DNA of 64,000 nt from Bryum argenteum. Taxonomy: Eukaryota; Streptophyta; Bryopsida; Bryales; Bryaceae. Below are positions 12,100 to 24,426 of this stretch, one piece after another. Position 1 is the first letter of the stretch; each line of letters starts with the position of its first letter. The stretch spans positions 30,284,758 to 30,348,757 of the forward strand of contig CM073323.1 in assembly GCA_037043015.1 (NCBI GenBank), given 5' to 3'. The position numbers and the translations under genes are program-made. The notes beneath the pieces were generated by a model. The model was not told the DNA's origin, did not search any database, and saw only the letters and a program-made list of their open reading frames with translations.

Positions 12100-15000
12100 A
12101 TTTTGGTTTTTGAGCTTTGCAATTTGAAAATTTCAATCTGCTTCCAAGGTTAGGGTTTAGAGGAATGCTTGGAGAACTCGGCTGGTGGAAAGTGTTTCCC
12201 AAAAGGTTCACAATTCGGATGCTTTGAGTTTTTCTTTCCAATTTAGAACGTTTCTTATTGCTTAATGACATTAAAAATTCCACAAATTATATTCGTATTA
12301 ACATTTCTAGTTGTGGTTTATGCATAAAATGTGATCAAAAGTTTTTAAAGCTTGTTTCTGCTCCAAAGCCATTCTGCGTCACGATTCAAGCACTCCCGGA
12401 GAAGGCTGTGGTGTTTACCGGGAGTCTTTTGTTTTTTAATTGTTTTTAAAAACTTTTACACTCAAAGGGCATGTAGACCAAGAGAAAAAAAAATTGGTTT
12501 ATCTCATGGAGGCAGAGTTGTCTTCTTTGACAACTTGACAAAAGGCGACCGGCGGTCGCCCCACAGACTCGACGGAGCTTCAAACAAACAACGCTACATG
12601 CTCGGAGGGTGCACTAGGTGGTAGAAGTAGAAAAGTACGTGCGAAATAATGTAGGGTGTCAAATAAATCTTGGAGCTAAAAATTACAATTAGTTCAGATC
12701 TACAATAGAATATCAAAATATGCATTGGATGCCCTTATAACTAATATAGAGTGATATATAATTCTACCAAAGTAGAAAGAAGTAGGAATAGTATAGTGTA
12801 TGGATTATTCAAAATTTATGCTAGAACGTCAAATAATGGCGTAGTGCCAAATATGGAGCTCTAATAATCTTCAGTCAGAGGTACATAATAGCTCAATTTT
12901 TAGCACAAGAAATCTACAGGGATGTCACCAGTACAAGCAATGTTCGTGCATGGGGAAAATTAGAAGAAAGATAGAGCAGATGGAATCATCATTTTTGGAT
13001 TCTTCTACAATGAGTTATGAATTTTTGAAGTTAGAAATAAAGGTGTTCTTATAATGGTGCCCTAAAGTGATACCCTATAATCTCTGTAGTGAGTACATGA
13101 TACTATTGCATGGGGAAGCTATTATGTGCCTTTGACCGAAGATTACTACAGCTTCATTTTTGGCACTGCGCCATTATTAAACACTACCATAATCACTTGC
13201 TTTTCATCTGAAAAATAAAATTTCAAAGTAATATAGCATATGATATATAGATAGAAATCAAAAAGTACAATTAATCTATGCCCTTACTTTGATGACCCAA
13301 AGTATCAAATTATGTAATCATAAGGTGCCAAAAATTAGAGAAAAGGAAAGTGATAGCCCCCATTTAAATATTCCATGATCGCACCTATATCCTTATTTTT
13401 TTCAAGGAGTGCACCCCCCGAGGCTACATGGGGGTATTTTGAAAATCACATACAAATACCAATTTTTGACGGTATAAAAAGACTATGAAACGCTTTAGTC
13501 TTGAAATTCCAAATGATGAGAATATGCCTTAATGCCTTCTTCAAGTGTAGATAAAAAAGCCCCAAAGATTTTTGATGTTTCAGCAAGCCTATTGTATTTA
13601 GGCAGATCTGAAGTCTGCTCCAATTCCATTTATGAACTTTAAGAGCAAAAAACTCTTGAAATTCGACTTAGTTTGTGTGGTGGAACAACTCCTAGAGTCC
13701 TTACCACCTTACAGATAGGAGTTGCAAACAAGACAAAAGTTGGAGAGGATGAAAAACCATGTGATCATGTGAGCATTGTGAATTCTTAGGTGTAAAGCAG
13801 ACGTGATTCTTTTGCGGCACAGTTTGATGGGGAGTTCAAGATACATGATGCAATGAAAGTCAAACAATGGAAACGCAAACATTGTCGTATTTCAGTAGCA
13901 AACACTAATTTTCACATGTGCTTAAATAAGGGAGACGGGACTTGGGGCGTCAGCATGATTTAAAGCACAATGTATGAGTCTTCAAATTGAAAAAAGTCAG
14001 CAGGATGACAATGACCCTCAGATAATTTTGGGATTCATGCCCCCCCTGAAATGAGCTTTCGGCAAATTTGCAGAGGAGATTGTACTGCAAAGTGCAGTGA
14101 CAAGCATAGATTGTGATGGAAATCAAGGTCCAAGTTGCCCGATGATGTTGTTTGCCATTGCGTAAAGAGCTTCAATTGTTGGGACTCATAGTCATTGATA
14201 GTGTTTGGAGCGCCCTCCTCAGCCACTGCTCTTAAGACTTTTGAGCTGTGTGGGGTCTTCATTCTCAAACAAATTTCATGTTTCAAGTCATCCATACAAC
14301 TTTCGAGAATTTTTTGCAACACCTATGATTCTGAATGTGTTTTTGTTGTGAAAATGAGCTGATTCACCAAGCGGAAGCTCGGGTTCTCTGAGGGTGCTGG
14401 TGTGAATTTCAACATTGACCACTAAAATCCTTGAAACCCACTATGGAGTTTTGGGATTTCGGGCCCCCATATAGATGGAACCAAATTTCCATTTTAAAAT
14501 CTTCATTTAGAAAATTTAGTTTCAGAGTCCAAAAAGGGCAATTTAAGTTGAGTCCTTTTTTAATATTTTGACAGTTTTCCGGACTCTGAGCGTTCAGGTT
14601 TCAAATTAACATCAAATTTACCCATCTTGGGACATTCAGAACATATTGAACTCATATGAGCCATAATCTCATGAATTATCTTCAAATCTACTCTGGAGCT
14701 TGATTTTCAATCATCCATTGATTATACTTGTTTACTCCTTGTTTAAATTTTTTGGAGAATGATCTCACTCCGTGTTGACCTAAAATTCATGACTAAGAAC
14801 ATATACATTTTTGATCCATCACATCGATCCTTTATCTATCAGTAGTAACCAATAATACTTAATGAATAGGACATTCAAGAGTCCTACTTCCTTCTAAAGG
14901 CATCAAATGAAAAAACTGTTCTTTCCTCCCATTGTAATCCACCTCCAAGACGTCCGCCTTCTATCAAAGATGCTCTCTTGAATACCGCACATGCGTGAGT

Positions 15001-18000
15001 AGAATAATCAATTTCAACATTTCTAGAATAATCAATTTCAGCAAGAATCACATGTTTTTTTCTCTGTGGACTTTGTACGTACTCAAGGAACTATCATTGA
15101 TAATGTAACTCCTGAATTCCTTTTAACTGTGGGTGACTTAAGTTCTTCCTCCTAAAGAGATTGCGTAAATCAATCTAGAGTCTGAAAAGCAGTTTCAAGC
15201 CAACAAAAGTTAATTGAAGCCTCAATTGTTCGCAGGGCCAGGCCAGCATGCGACTACCTGCTCCTACAGATTACATGATCAATCACTGCAACCGCTGGCG
15301 ACATGCCCACCAATTTTCCATCTTGTGTGTTTGCGTTCATTGATATCAGCATATTAGAGACCACAACAAAGCTTAGTGTATATTTGAGTGTACCTGAGGC
15401 TATCAATCAGCAGAATCACCTCTGCTGCCTTGGCATTTGAGGCGTGCACAATTTCAGTCTGTTGCGCAAATCACAAGAGCTGTGGCCTTCGTTGATTTCC
15501 TACAGAAATTTTTGTTGTTAAATCAACTTGGGGAGTTTGCCAGAAGCTGAGAATGGGTCTAATATCTTGATGAATGTAATCTTGCTGGACACAAACTGTC
15601 TTCCATGGCCTCCTGAAAATAATGATATGTTTCGAACCACCAGTGTTTTCAGGGCTTGGGGTGACATATGATATTAGTTGCTGAATGCCATGGCCATGGT
15701 GGACTAGAGAATAGATCAGATAGTCACAGCAAGTGCTACAGATAACAGAGTTGCTAAGCACGGAAGACATTGACATACTCACAAGTGGTTTCACTTTGTG
15801 CTGTACAAACTCAGTTCCATCCAACAATGTTCTCTCACTTGCAATGCAGACACTTCCAGAAGCCAACACTAACGCCAAATACCCACCGTGGATAAATATA
15901 AAGAAGAAGAAAAGTAAATAACAAAAAACAGCAAAAAAACAAAATACATTCCTCCTACTTTCATCATTTTCATTTCTAGTTTCAAGTTCTTTTCAGATCC
16001 CTTCTCGGGTTGACTAGAATATGAAGAGTCACCAATGCGTCAAGTCTCGCGGAGAGGGAGATCTTCCACAACTTGGAAAGCCATGAGCTCTAAGGGTTCA
16101 CCAAGAAAACTACAAGCAAACTAGAAATGGGCAATAAGCTTGCTTTCTAGCTTCAAGTTTTATGTTCCCCTTGTTGGCTTATGAGATTCATTTATAAGAT
16201 ACTAAAGCTTATGTCACAACATGTAATTCTATGATACGGAGTACTACATTAATTAGTTTGTTCAATACAGACACAATTTGGACTTGCTTGAAAGTAGTTG
16301 ACAATAAATATGACTTTACATGCCATTGAGACAAAGGGAGGGGTCTCAACGTGTAGTTATGTTTGTCTACAATCTGCATATCTTTCAAATGTCATCAAGA
16401 TTTGACTCCTATTGTAGAGTGCCCCAAAAGATTCACAAATGTTTTTTTTTTCCAATCCTTTTAAAACTTGATTTTGAGGTTTTAATCACAAGATCTTGTT
16501 TAAATTGCCGCTTACTTTACCTCCTAAGTTTTATAATATTTGAATCTACAAATTAACGTGATAGATTTATTTTATGTTTCATGATGTATAAGAATAGCAT
16601 TTCTTTTGAGTAAAAACTACCCAATTTAGGCTTGTTTTGACTTTGGGGGTCAATGCTCCAAATATATTTGAGAAAATTACTTGATAAACAAACGTGTAAT
16701 TTCATTCATAATATACAAATTATGTAAGCAGAGATAAGTACTCCTATTGTGAAAACTATTTTTCAACTATAATAGACTTTGGATATCTCATGGCTAGCAA
16801 GCTAGATACGCTAGTAAAAACATACGTCATATTCAACTTGTTGACTACAACTGAATATTCACAATCATACAACGTTGCCTTCTTGGAGTCCATGTAGACA
16901 AATTGAATGGAACAACTACAGTAAAGATGATATTCGACATTGCCTCGCTATATGAGAAGGGTCTACTAACTTTTTACTGTGATGAATTTTTTTTCTTGCA
17001 CAAACAACTTCTAGAGGGGCAATCCTGTGAACAGAGTTATTTTTAAAATTTTTTGTTATCAAAAGTGCCTAACATTATTCTTCATTGGCTTTCCATTGAG
17101 ACAAAGTGTCATCTGGAGTATTCGTAGACAAATTACATACAATAAACATAATCACTAGCCAGAATGAAGTTACGAATGAAACAAAAGTGCAATGCGTAGT
17201 GATTGGTTCCTCAGCAGTGTACCGATTACATTTGAAGAAAATGGATGAACAAATACGATCACACTCAAGCAGATCCACGAGTATACTTACAGTACAGTAC
17301 AGGAATGTGGAAACATTCCCTATCATTGCTGGGTGCTTTAGATCTTGCAATACATTCCTGCTTTTGCCGCATGAGTTGTGCAGTACGTTCAGTCAAACCC
17401 TCTGTAACGCCTTTCCACGGCGCTTTCTTGCAGTCACTGACTGAATGCGTCTTCCTCTCCTCGTTGACGTCATTCTTTTACGCTTGTTGTTTACTTCATA
17501 CATTCTACAGTCTCTCATAGGTCAATGCAGTCTCTCAAGGTCCCCCAGCCCTTTCCATCTTTCCATTACAAGCATAAAGAATGACGTACAGATCATGGAC
17601 AAAGCCTTCCGAATGAACTAAAACAGGTCATGTCCCGCTACTGTGACCGGATCGTACACAAGCCCTTCTATAACTACAGTGTATCCTCAGAACAATGCGT
17701 GTGATCAGATATCGTGTATAACATTCAACATCTTGTACAGATGAATTGCAACTTCTTAATCAGCCTTATGATCTAGAGCAAAAAAGAGAAATCAATTGTT
17801 ACATCTCAAGATCTAAAGCTCCACTCTCCTGTACAATCCAAAATGGCTCCACACTTATCAGCATCAAGCTGCTTTCAAGCCATCGAGGGGTAAATTGGTA
17901 TATCTACAGAGCAGGCGTTAGGCGCACATCGTCGAAAGAAAAAGGAGACTCTACCCTAACGAGTTGCAGATCTACCTTATTTTCCCTTCGGCCGCAATCA

Positions 18001-18023
18001 ATACGATCGCAACAGATGATTAA
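12100..18023. other. Gene-poor AT-rich region with two exon-like minus-strand islands
   Basis: Two islands on the minus strand look exon-like. At 14322-14035, an AG acceptor is followed by 95 open codons (VLQKILESCMDDLKHE...), ending in TGA. At about 15878-15480, an acceptor is followed by LASGSVCIASERTLLDGTEF and a GTGAGT donor, and later another acceptor is followed by a frame containing KITFIKILDPFSASGK that ends in TAA. I recognise neither and cannot connect them, so they could be parts of a lost or low-quality gene. The remainder, including 12.1-14.0 kb and 16.0-17.7 kb, shows only short, compositionally random frames. The last 400 bp or so is probably SufE 3' UTR. Confidence 0.4.
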
Positions 18024-18689
18024 TCATTTACCTGCAGGCTCTGCAGAAGCGGTATCCGATCGAATATCTTGGGGATTGATGGAGGTGATGGGCACAGTCG
18101 CATTGCCAGACGTCGAGTAAACTTGCAAGGTCTTCTTCTGAATGAGCTTCAACATGTTAAGAAAGCCGTTGCTACGCGACGGCGTCAAGCTTTGTTTCAA
18201 GCCGAGCATGTGCACGAAATCGGGCGTTACCTTCAGCACTTCCTCCGCCGTGTGGCCCGACAGGCCCTCCACGAGCAATCCCGCCAATCCTTTGGTCAGC
18301 AGCACGTCGGATTCCGCTTCGAAGTACACTCGCTCCGCCCGCAACTCACAAGCGATGTAAACCTTGGACACGCACCCCTCCACTTTGTTCTCCGGCTGCT
18401 TCTTCTCCTCGCCTAGCGGCTTGAGCTTGTGGGCGTAATGCAGCAGCTGCTCGCACTTGGCTCGCGGCTCCGTGACGCCCTGAAACTCGCGCACGATCTC
18501 CTGCAGCTTGCGGGGGAGTTCCTGATCGCAGGAACAGCAGCAACGGAATGGTTGGGAGAAGCGGGGATTGGGCAAAGAGGAGGGCAAGCGAAGCGATCGA
18601 GGGGCAAGGAAGGGGGAGGCCAATGAGGGAGGTGCAGCGGCCATGGGCGACATAGCCAGCTGCTGCAAAGTGACAGACGCCATGGCCAT
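18024..18689 (-). CDS. SUFE: Plastid SufE-like cysteine desulfurase activator
   Basis: SufE accepts persulfide sulfur from the plastid cysteine desulfurase (NFS2/SufS) and passes it to the SufBCD Fe-S scaffold. The single exon encodes 221 residues. Residues 1 to about 50 are Ser/Ala/Pro/Arg-rich and acid-free, as in a chloroplast transit peptide. The SufE domain runs from about 58 to 200, and the persulfide-carrying cysteine is in VEGCVSKVYIACEL (Cys106). No BolA or NadA extension is present in this frame, so it resembles the SufE-only plant form. The stop codon overlaps a strong splice donor (CTGCAG followed by GTAAAT), so a downstream exon replacing the last codon cannot be excluded. I searched the next 500 bp for a BolA-like exon and saw none. 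Several upstream Met codons are close together; the first in frame was chosen. Confidence 0.9.
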   Translation of the reverse strand: MAMASVTLQQLAMSPMAAAPPSLASPFLAPRSLRLPSSLPNPRFSQPFRCCCSCDQELPRKLQEIVREFQGVTEPRAKCEQLLHYAHKLKPLGEEKKQPENKVEGCVSKVYIACELRAERVYFEAESDVLLTKGLAGLLVEGLSGHTAEEVLKVTPDFVHMLGLKQSLTPSRSNGFLNMLKLIQKKTLQVYSTSGNATVPITSINPQDIRSDTASAEPAGK

Positions 18690-18731
18690 GGCAAAAAGTG
18701 GACTGCTGGGGATCCAGACTTGTGGGGCAGT

Positions 18732-18742
18732 GCGCTTTATAG
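18732..18742 (-). promoter_or_regulatory. Probable TATA box of the SufE gene
   Basis: On the minus strand CTATAAAG lies about 45 bp upstream of the SufE start codon. That spacing would place transcription start a short distance before the ATG. This is inferred from motif and position only. Confidence 0.35.
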
Positions 18743-19275
18743 GGACTGTGAAAGGAATGTCGGATGCTTTTTTCTGGGTCCGCGTTTTACTGCCTGCGGA
18801 ATTTCAAATTGGTTCATACAGCACATCGATTCTTTTTCTTGTAATTTTACAATGCCCAATGGAGTAATGATTTGCAGGAAGAACAGTCATGCTGTTGATG
18901 TGCAATTCTCACCGCACACATCAGCTTCACGGCATCTTCTCTGACTTGTTTTCTCTCTTCTCTCTCTCGCACTTCCTTGTATCATTTGAATTGTTCCTTG
19001 CTGGCCTGCACATTCGTCCTCTCATTTCCTGCTATGCCAACTCATCTCTGACTCAACTGTTGAGTTGGTCCTCGCTGCATTTTCATGGAGCCCCGTCATT
19101 GGAATTACCGCTTCACGTTACAAATGAGAAGCTTTCACAGAACATTTACTTGGGCAGTGGATCAAACGGAGAAGCCGTGAATTCAACTTGATGGCCTTTG
19201 GGTATGTTGTGAGACGCGGTTTTCAAGGAAAGTTTTAATTTCAACCGCTGAATGCCCATTCAACATTTTTGTGAA

Positions 19276-19387
19276 GGGTAAGGACCGAGTGGAGAGGCGT
19301 TACGCAAATGAGGGGCTCACCGAGGTCGGCACGTCTGAGGGTGGGCCCCTCATTTGCGTAACACCTCTTCACGAGGTCGTTGCCCAG
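19276..19387. repeat. Imperfect inverted repeat (hairpin) of about 110 bp
   Basis: The arms are about 46 bp each. The core GTTACGCAAATGAGGGG is perfect in both arms, and the outer parts are imperfect. The hairpin is followed by A-rich purine sequence (19400-19485). It lies about 200 bp left of the Tourist-like element and looks like a small foldback element. No clear target-site duplication was found. Confidence 0.6.
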
Positions 19388-19590
19388 CGTAAAGATGCAG
19401 CAACAAAAAAAAAAAAAATAACGCAACAAGAAAAAGAAATGAAATCTAAAAGAAAAAGAAAAAAAAATTAAAAGAAAAAGAAAATATTGGAGCGTAAGGC
19501 GCCCTCTCGTCGTGAAGCGGTCTGTCATGCTGAATAAGGCGTGATTCGCTCTTTTAACAATTTTGTTGCCGGGTCTTTACGTTAATGTAA

Positions 19591-19998
19591 GGGTCGCTTC
19601 ACACTATGATCAAAGGTTGAGAGGCCATTGATTTCGAGCCAATGAGAAACCATAGTTTCGGCCTCTTGAGCCTTCACACTAGAAGCCAAAGTCCACCGGT
19701 CGTCGCCTTCCAAATGACCTATGTGGCAGTGCATTTTGATCAAGGCAACGGCCTCTCGGCGTTTGTTTGGGTCTTGCATTTTGATGGAAAAGAGAACATG
19801 ATGCGGCCTCCACCTGCCTTCATTCATTTAAGAGAGGGCCTATAATACCCTTTTTTGAATTTGTGTGCCAAGCATTTAAATGTATATTGACAAACATTCT
19901 AGCATGTCCTAGGTTATTGTGCTTGTTCCTAATACTGTAGCGTGTTATCTTCAAAGAAGAATTCAGACAAGGGCAAATCATAGTAATTTAATTTGTTG

Positions 19999-20039
<41 letters not shown>

Positions 20040-20504
20040 ATTGTGGCAATTTAGAAACTCATTTAATACAAGCACGGCATGATTGTTAAAAAATTTAAAC
20101 TAAAAAAAAATGCAAAAGCCATTAAAGAAAAATACAATTCACAAAGTTGATTTATTGCTAATTTTAAGGGAAAATACAATTCGAAAATATTTACATTTTT
20201 GGTATATGTCAAAAGTTACTTTTGGACTTAAATTAAGTAGATTGAAGCCAAACAAAATGGTATGAGTTTGAGCTTTGGGCTAGGCCTTTGGAGGCTTTAC
20301 ACTACGGCCGTCCAAAGTTGAAAAGCCATGGAAGTTCATGGTCAAAGATTTGGACTTTGGGCTTGGCCTTTGGAGGCTTGGCCAAAGTCTTCAATTACAA
20401 TATTTTATTGGCTATTTTCAGTATATTTCTTTGTACTCTCAACAAAGTTAGGACTCTCAATCCCACGGCCTCTTGACTTGTACGACCATAGTGTGGAGCG
20501 GCCC
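19591..20504. mobile_element. PIF/Harbinger (Tourist-like) non-autonomous element, 914 bp
   Basis: The left end is GGGTCGCTTCACACTATG. The right end read in reverse is GGGCCGCTCCACACTATG, so 16 of 18 terminal bases match. The element is flanked on both sides by TAA (19588-19590 and 20505-20507), the 3-bp target duplication typical of the PIF/Harbinger superfamily. It carries no transposase frame. Inside are a run of about 39 A residues (19999-20037) and two copies of a GGCCTTTGGAGGCTT motif near the right end. Confidence 0.8.
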
Positions 20505-23500
20505 TAAAACTTGAAGGGTTGTCATGACTAATAATTGTGTATTCTAATGAACAAATGAGACTTTTTCTTGGAGATTTGATGACTCAAGATCCTATCAATG
20601 CAATATACATAATTACATTTGAGTTTATAAGTTTTATACCATTAGAGTATCATTATTGAGTGGGAGTCTTTTAAGGTGACTTGTAGAGTTGTAGGACCCT
20701 TGTCACCTTTCAAACCCCAATGGTTGCCCTCCATGCAATTTATCTATTTTTTCTTTTCTTTTCTTTTCTTCTTTTCTTTTACTTGTAGTAGTTTTGCATC
20801 AGGTGGTAAGAGACATGCAATGCTTTTCAAATTTTAGTTCTTGTTAATTAGTTAAATTATAAAAAATTTGTCACATAGTGCCTTAAATGGGTAACTAGTA
20901 TGGCCTTAAATGGGTAACTAGTATGGTGTTGCTACATATATTATCGCTACAATGAGGTTATTTTTGTAATTTCTAGTGATTTGGGGGCAAAAATACTTCA
21001 GAACTCAATATCTCGAGACCGCTCAATCTGTTTTGCAATCCGATTGCTTTCTACAACTTTACACAAAAACCGCTTCCAACGACACCTCATGCGGCCCAAA
21101 CTACATGCGCAAACTGGCGGTTCCCAAGGTCATAATATTACTTGCAAACAAAACACTCATGACAAAACAAACTACATGCCTTAAATAATAGATCTCTATT
21201 TTCTGGATGTTAGGAGTATTCATGGTGCACACAAAAATTAATTCACCTAAATGTATCTACCCATAAATTTTTTTCTCAAAACTTGGATGTGAGAATAATG
21301 CTAAAAAACTCGACCTTTGGAAATCTATCAACTTATCATTTGCGTGGAGCAACAAGGAATCCAAGTGGTATTCTTAGTGCATATATGATGGGTTTAAAAA
21401 TGAGGTTAAAACTGAGATAAGTCTCTATTTAATAAACAGATCGTATTTGGTCGATGAAAAGAATATTTCACCAATTGAATGGTCTCAAAGATTTTCCATT
21501 CATTCGAACTCTTGGCAAAGATATGATGTAATCCTAGGGCCCTCAAGAACAAGCACTTTAATTTCCATAAGTGCAAAAATTTCTCGTCCACATAGCCCCT
21601 TTTTTCCTTTGGATTGAAACTTGTTGGTGAAGCCTTATTGTTGGCTTCACATGCAACCATTGGCTAGTTATTTGATCTTCTTGGCTTCCCATCTTTAGGC
21701 CTCCATAGTCTCTTGTGTATATTTATCAATCTTCTTACAAGTCACTCTTAAATTCAAATACACTCAGCATTGAAAAACTATTCAAAAGTCATCGTTGCAA
21801 TTTAGTAATTTTTAGTGTTTATAAGGATAGCTTGGTACCTGTGTATTTTTTTTTGTTTTTTCAAGTGATAATATGATTGTCTCCCACCCCTATAGAAGGA
21901 TATAAAGGGATTTGTCTAAGCCCAATTTCATTTTAAGTGATCTTACAAGAACGCCTCTCAGGGATCCTTGTAAGGTTAATTCAGGGACCTTACATATGTA
22001 CATGTTTTTGCACATGTGAGGGACCCTACATATAAATGGGAATTTGGCACGCAAGTATTTATGTAGCAGAAGTGCACCTAAGGAGGTCCAATGCATCCTC
22101 TATTCTTCACCTCGGTGCAAAGGTCGGGCTTGAAAGGAGAGTTTCTACACAACCGGCTTCAAGACCCTCAAGGCGTTTTCTCTACTGTCTTACTTGAACA
22201 AAAGATACGTAGGTATGGAATCTAAAAGATACGTTGGTATGGAATCTCCGACATTTCTAATTTGCAAATATGTATGTGCCATTTTGACATGGAATAATGT
22301 GAGCTATGAGACTATGAGAGTGAATGTGTTTCTCAATTCTATTTATTAGCATGGCTACTCACTCATGCCATAAGGTACATAATTTGTAGTGGTTTCCTCT
22401 CCTTCGATAATTTCAATCATATAGTACAATAGCTTAAATGAAGATTCACGTCCAAAGACCTCTTGAGGTATAGATTATATAACATGCTTTCAAGTCAAGA
22501 TTGATTGTGGTTAATTCTCAGGTCTTAAATATAGACAAGATCACATAGAGTTTTTGTTTGATGGCCCACATTGTTGAACACTATGATTTGTGTTTAATAT
22601 TGTGTTTACTTTGGAGTGAAAGAAACATTTTTGAGTTCTTTTCAAAAGAATGTTGTTGTTCATTGTAAGACCTTCATTATGACTTTGATGACATAGAGAT
22701 TGTGATCCCTTCACCTTTGGATTCCTAGTAAATTTTTTGAAGTCACATGTAGGAAGTACTCATTGAAATTGCTCTCATAATATTCCTACAATATCTTTAG
22801 TGATGAGGAGATTGTATAACAATACAAAGTAGGGTTTGGAATTGAAGAAAATCGCTTTTTGTTTCTAATCTTTGAACAACAAACAAGAACCTCATTTACA
22901 AATTGTGCATTTGTATGCTTTTGACATGTATTTGTTCTTATGAACCTCTTGGTGCACCATAACTGAAATACATTAGTAGGAAATCTAACTCATAAGTTTA
23001 CCTCAATGTTCAGCTAATGTGATCGTGCCTCAGGCGTCATAGACATGACAATGTACTATTTGCACATCATTATACGTCACAAAGACTCATTCTTCCATGC
23101 TCCTTTATTACATTCATAGGCTTACTCTACATATGGACAAAAATAAATAATTAATGTATATTACTTAATTGAAACTAATACACTCAACCCATGGCAAGTG
23201 CTTATGTATGACTGTTCTTGTGTAAGAATGTTTTTGTATGTTTTTGTATGTTTTTGTATGTTTTTGTATGTTTTTGTATGTTTTTGTATGTTTTTGTATG
23301 TTCTTGTATGTTTTTGTATGCTTCTGTGTGCTTCTGTGCTGCTCGTGTTGGAAGGAGAAACTGACACTAGGGGCCACTATATACAGAGGCCAGGGCCGGC
23401 TGGAGGCTAGGCCGGATTCGACAATTGGGGCTTGGGCCCAAGTTGAGGAGTTCGGGACTTGGTAAACTCGGGAGTTGAGGTGTCCCAATTGCATCACTTG

Positions 23501-24426
23501 GACCCGAACATTTTGGCGCGAAAACAGTGCCACGTGGGATGCCACATAGGATAAAGTGAAGTTTTGGTCGGGCCCTAGTCAGGTCCTAGTATAAAGCCCT
23601 TGGGCCCGATTTGAAAGAATCGAGCCATCCTATTGGTTGAAATTTGAAGAATTCGGGCCGGCCCTCAATCCGGCCCCAAGTATAAAGTGGCCCTAATACT
23701 TCATCTTTACATGAGGTACAGACATCTTAGTGAAATCTAGAAAGGGTACAGAGTGAGTTTAAGGACGGGCTTTACATAGGGCTAATCCCAAGCGGTTGGT
23801 GGGGGCTCCTTCGGAGAATCCAAGTTCCTTTGACCCGAAAAAGACAAAGCTTCTGCGAATCAACTCACATTTTGTTTATCGATACAGTAACGGAAAGGAG
23901 GAACGGAAAGGAGGATGTGTCTAGGAACTCGGAAAGGCTTACTAGGCGTTAATTCAAAAATTTCATCTGCTCAAACAATTACAGGGAACATGACTGCCTA
24001 CCCAGAATGCACGCACAAGTATCTGCACTCTGAACACCGCGTAGTTGAAACTTGTCACACCATGTGATTTAGAAATGCACTTGACTAAACTCTGCTAGAC
24101 AGGCTATGAATTTAATGGCAGATCTCACAGTGATAGATCAAGCATTATTGTTCTGCTCGTCTAGGATGGATGCATAGATCGGCTGAATGGACTACCCGTC
24201 TACAACCAAGACCTTCAACACCAAGATCCAGTCGGCAAGTGCAAGAGACCTAATTCGTTACATTGATCAAATGAAGCTTTGAGAACGGACAAAGAATTGA
24301 GTAGTCGTTCGTTGACGAACGAGTAGTAATTTGGCGTGCCGTCGATTCATTCGTTGTATACGACGGCGTTCATTAGTCTAGTATACACACGTGCAAGAAG
24401 CCAAGAACTAACAAAACTTCACCATA
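20505..24426. other. Intergenic, AT-rich, no gene seen
   Basis: Only short random frames are present. A pyrimidine microsatellite of TTTTC type lies at about 20748-20780. From 23.2 to 23.8 kb there is a minisatellite followed by a GC-richer stretch containing many GGGCCC/GGCCGG words; this might be a decayed transposon end, but no terminal repeats were found. The last few hundred bp is probably the 3' UTR of the xylosyltransferase. Confidence 0.55.
23231..23340. repeat. 10-bp minisatellite (TTTTTGTATG)n
   Basis: There are nine head-to-tail 10-bp units from 23231 to 23320, one with a single substitution, then two degenerate units ending at 23340. The open frames across it on both strands are artefacts of the repeat. 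Confidence 0.95.

Noticed and set aside
17746-18120. Plus-strand 124-codon frame at the SufE 3' end
   Set aside because: It overlaps the SufE coding exon and 3' UTR in antisense and has no coding character.
23161-23545. Minus-strand frames with KTYKNIQKHT repeats
   Set aside because: They are produced by the 10-bp minisatellite; the repeat is open in several frames on both strands.
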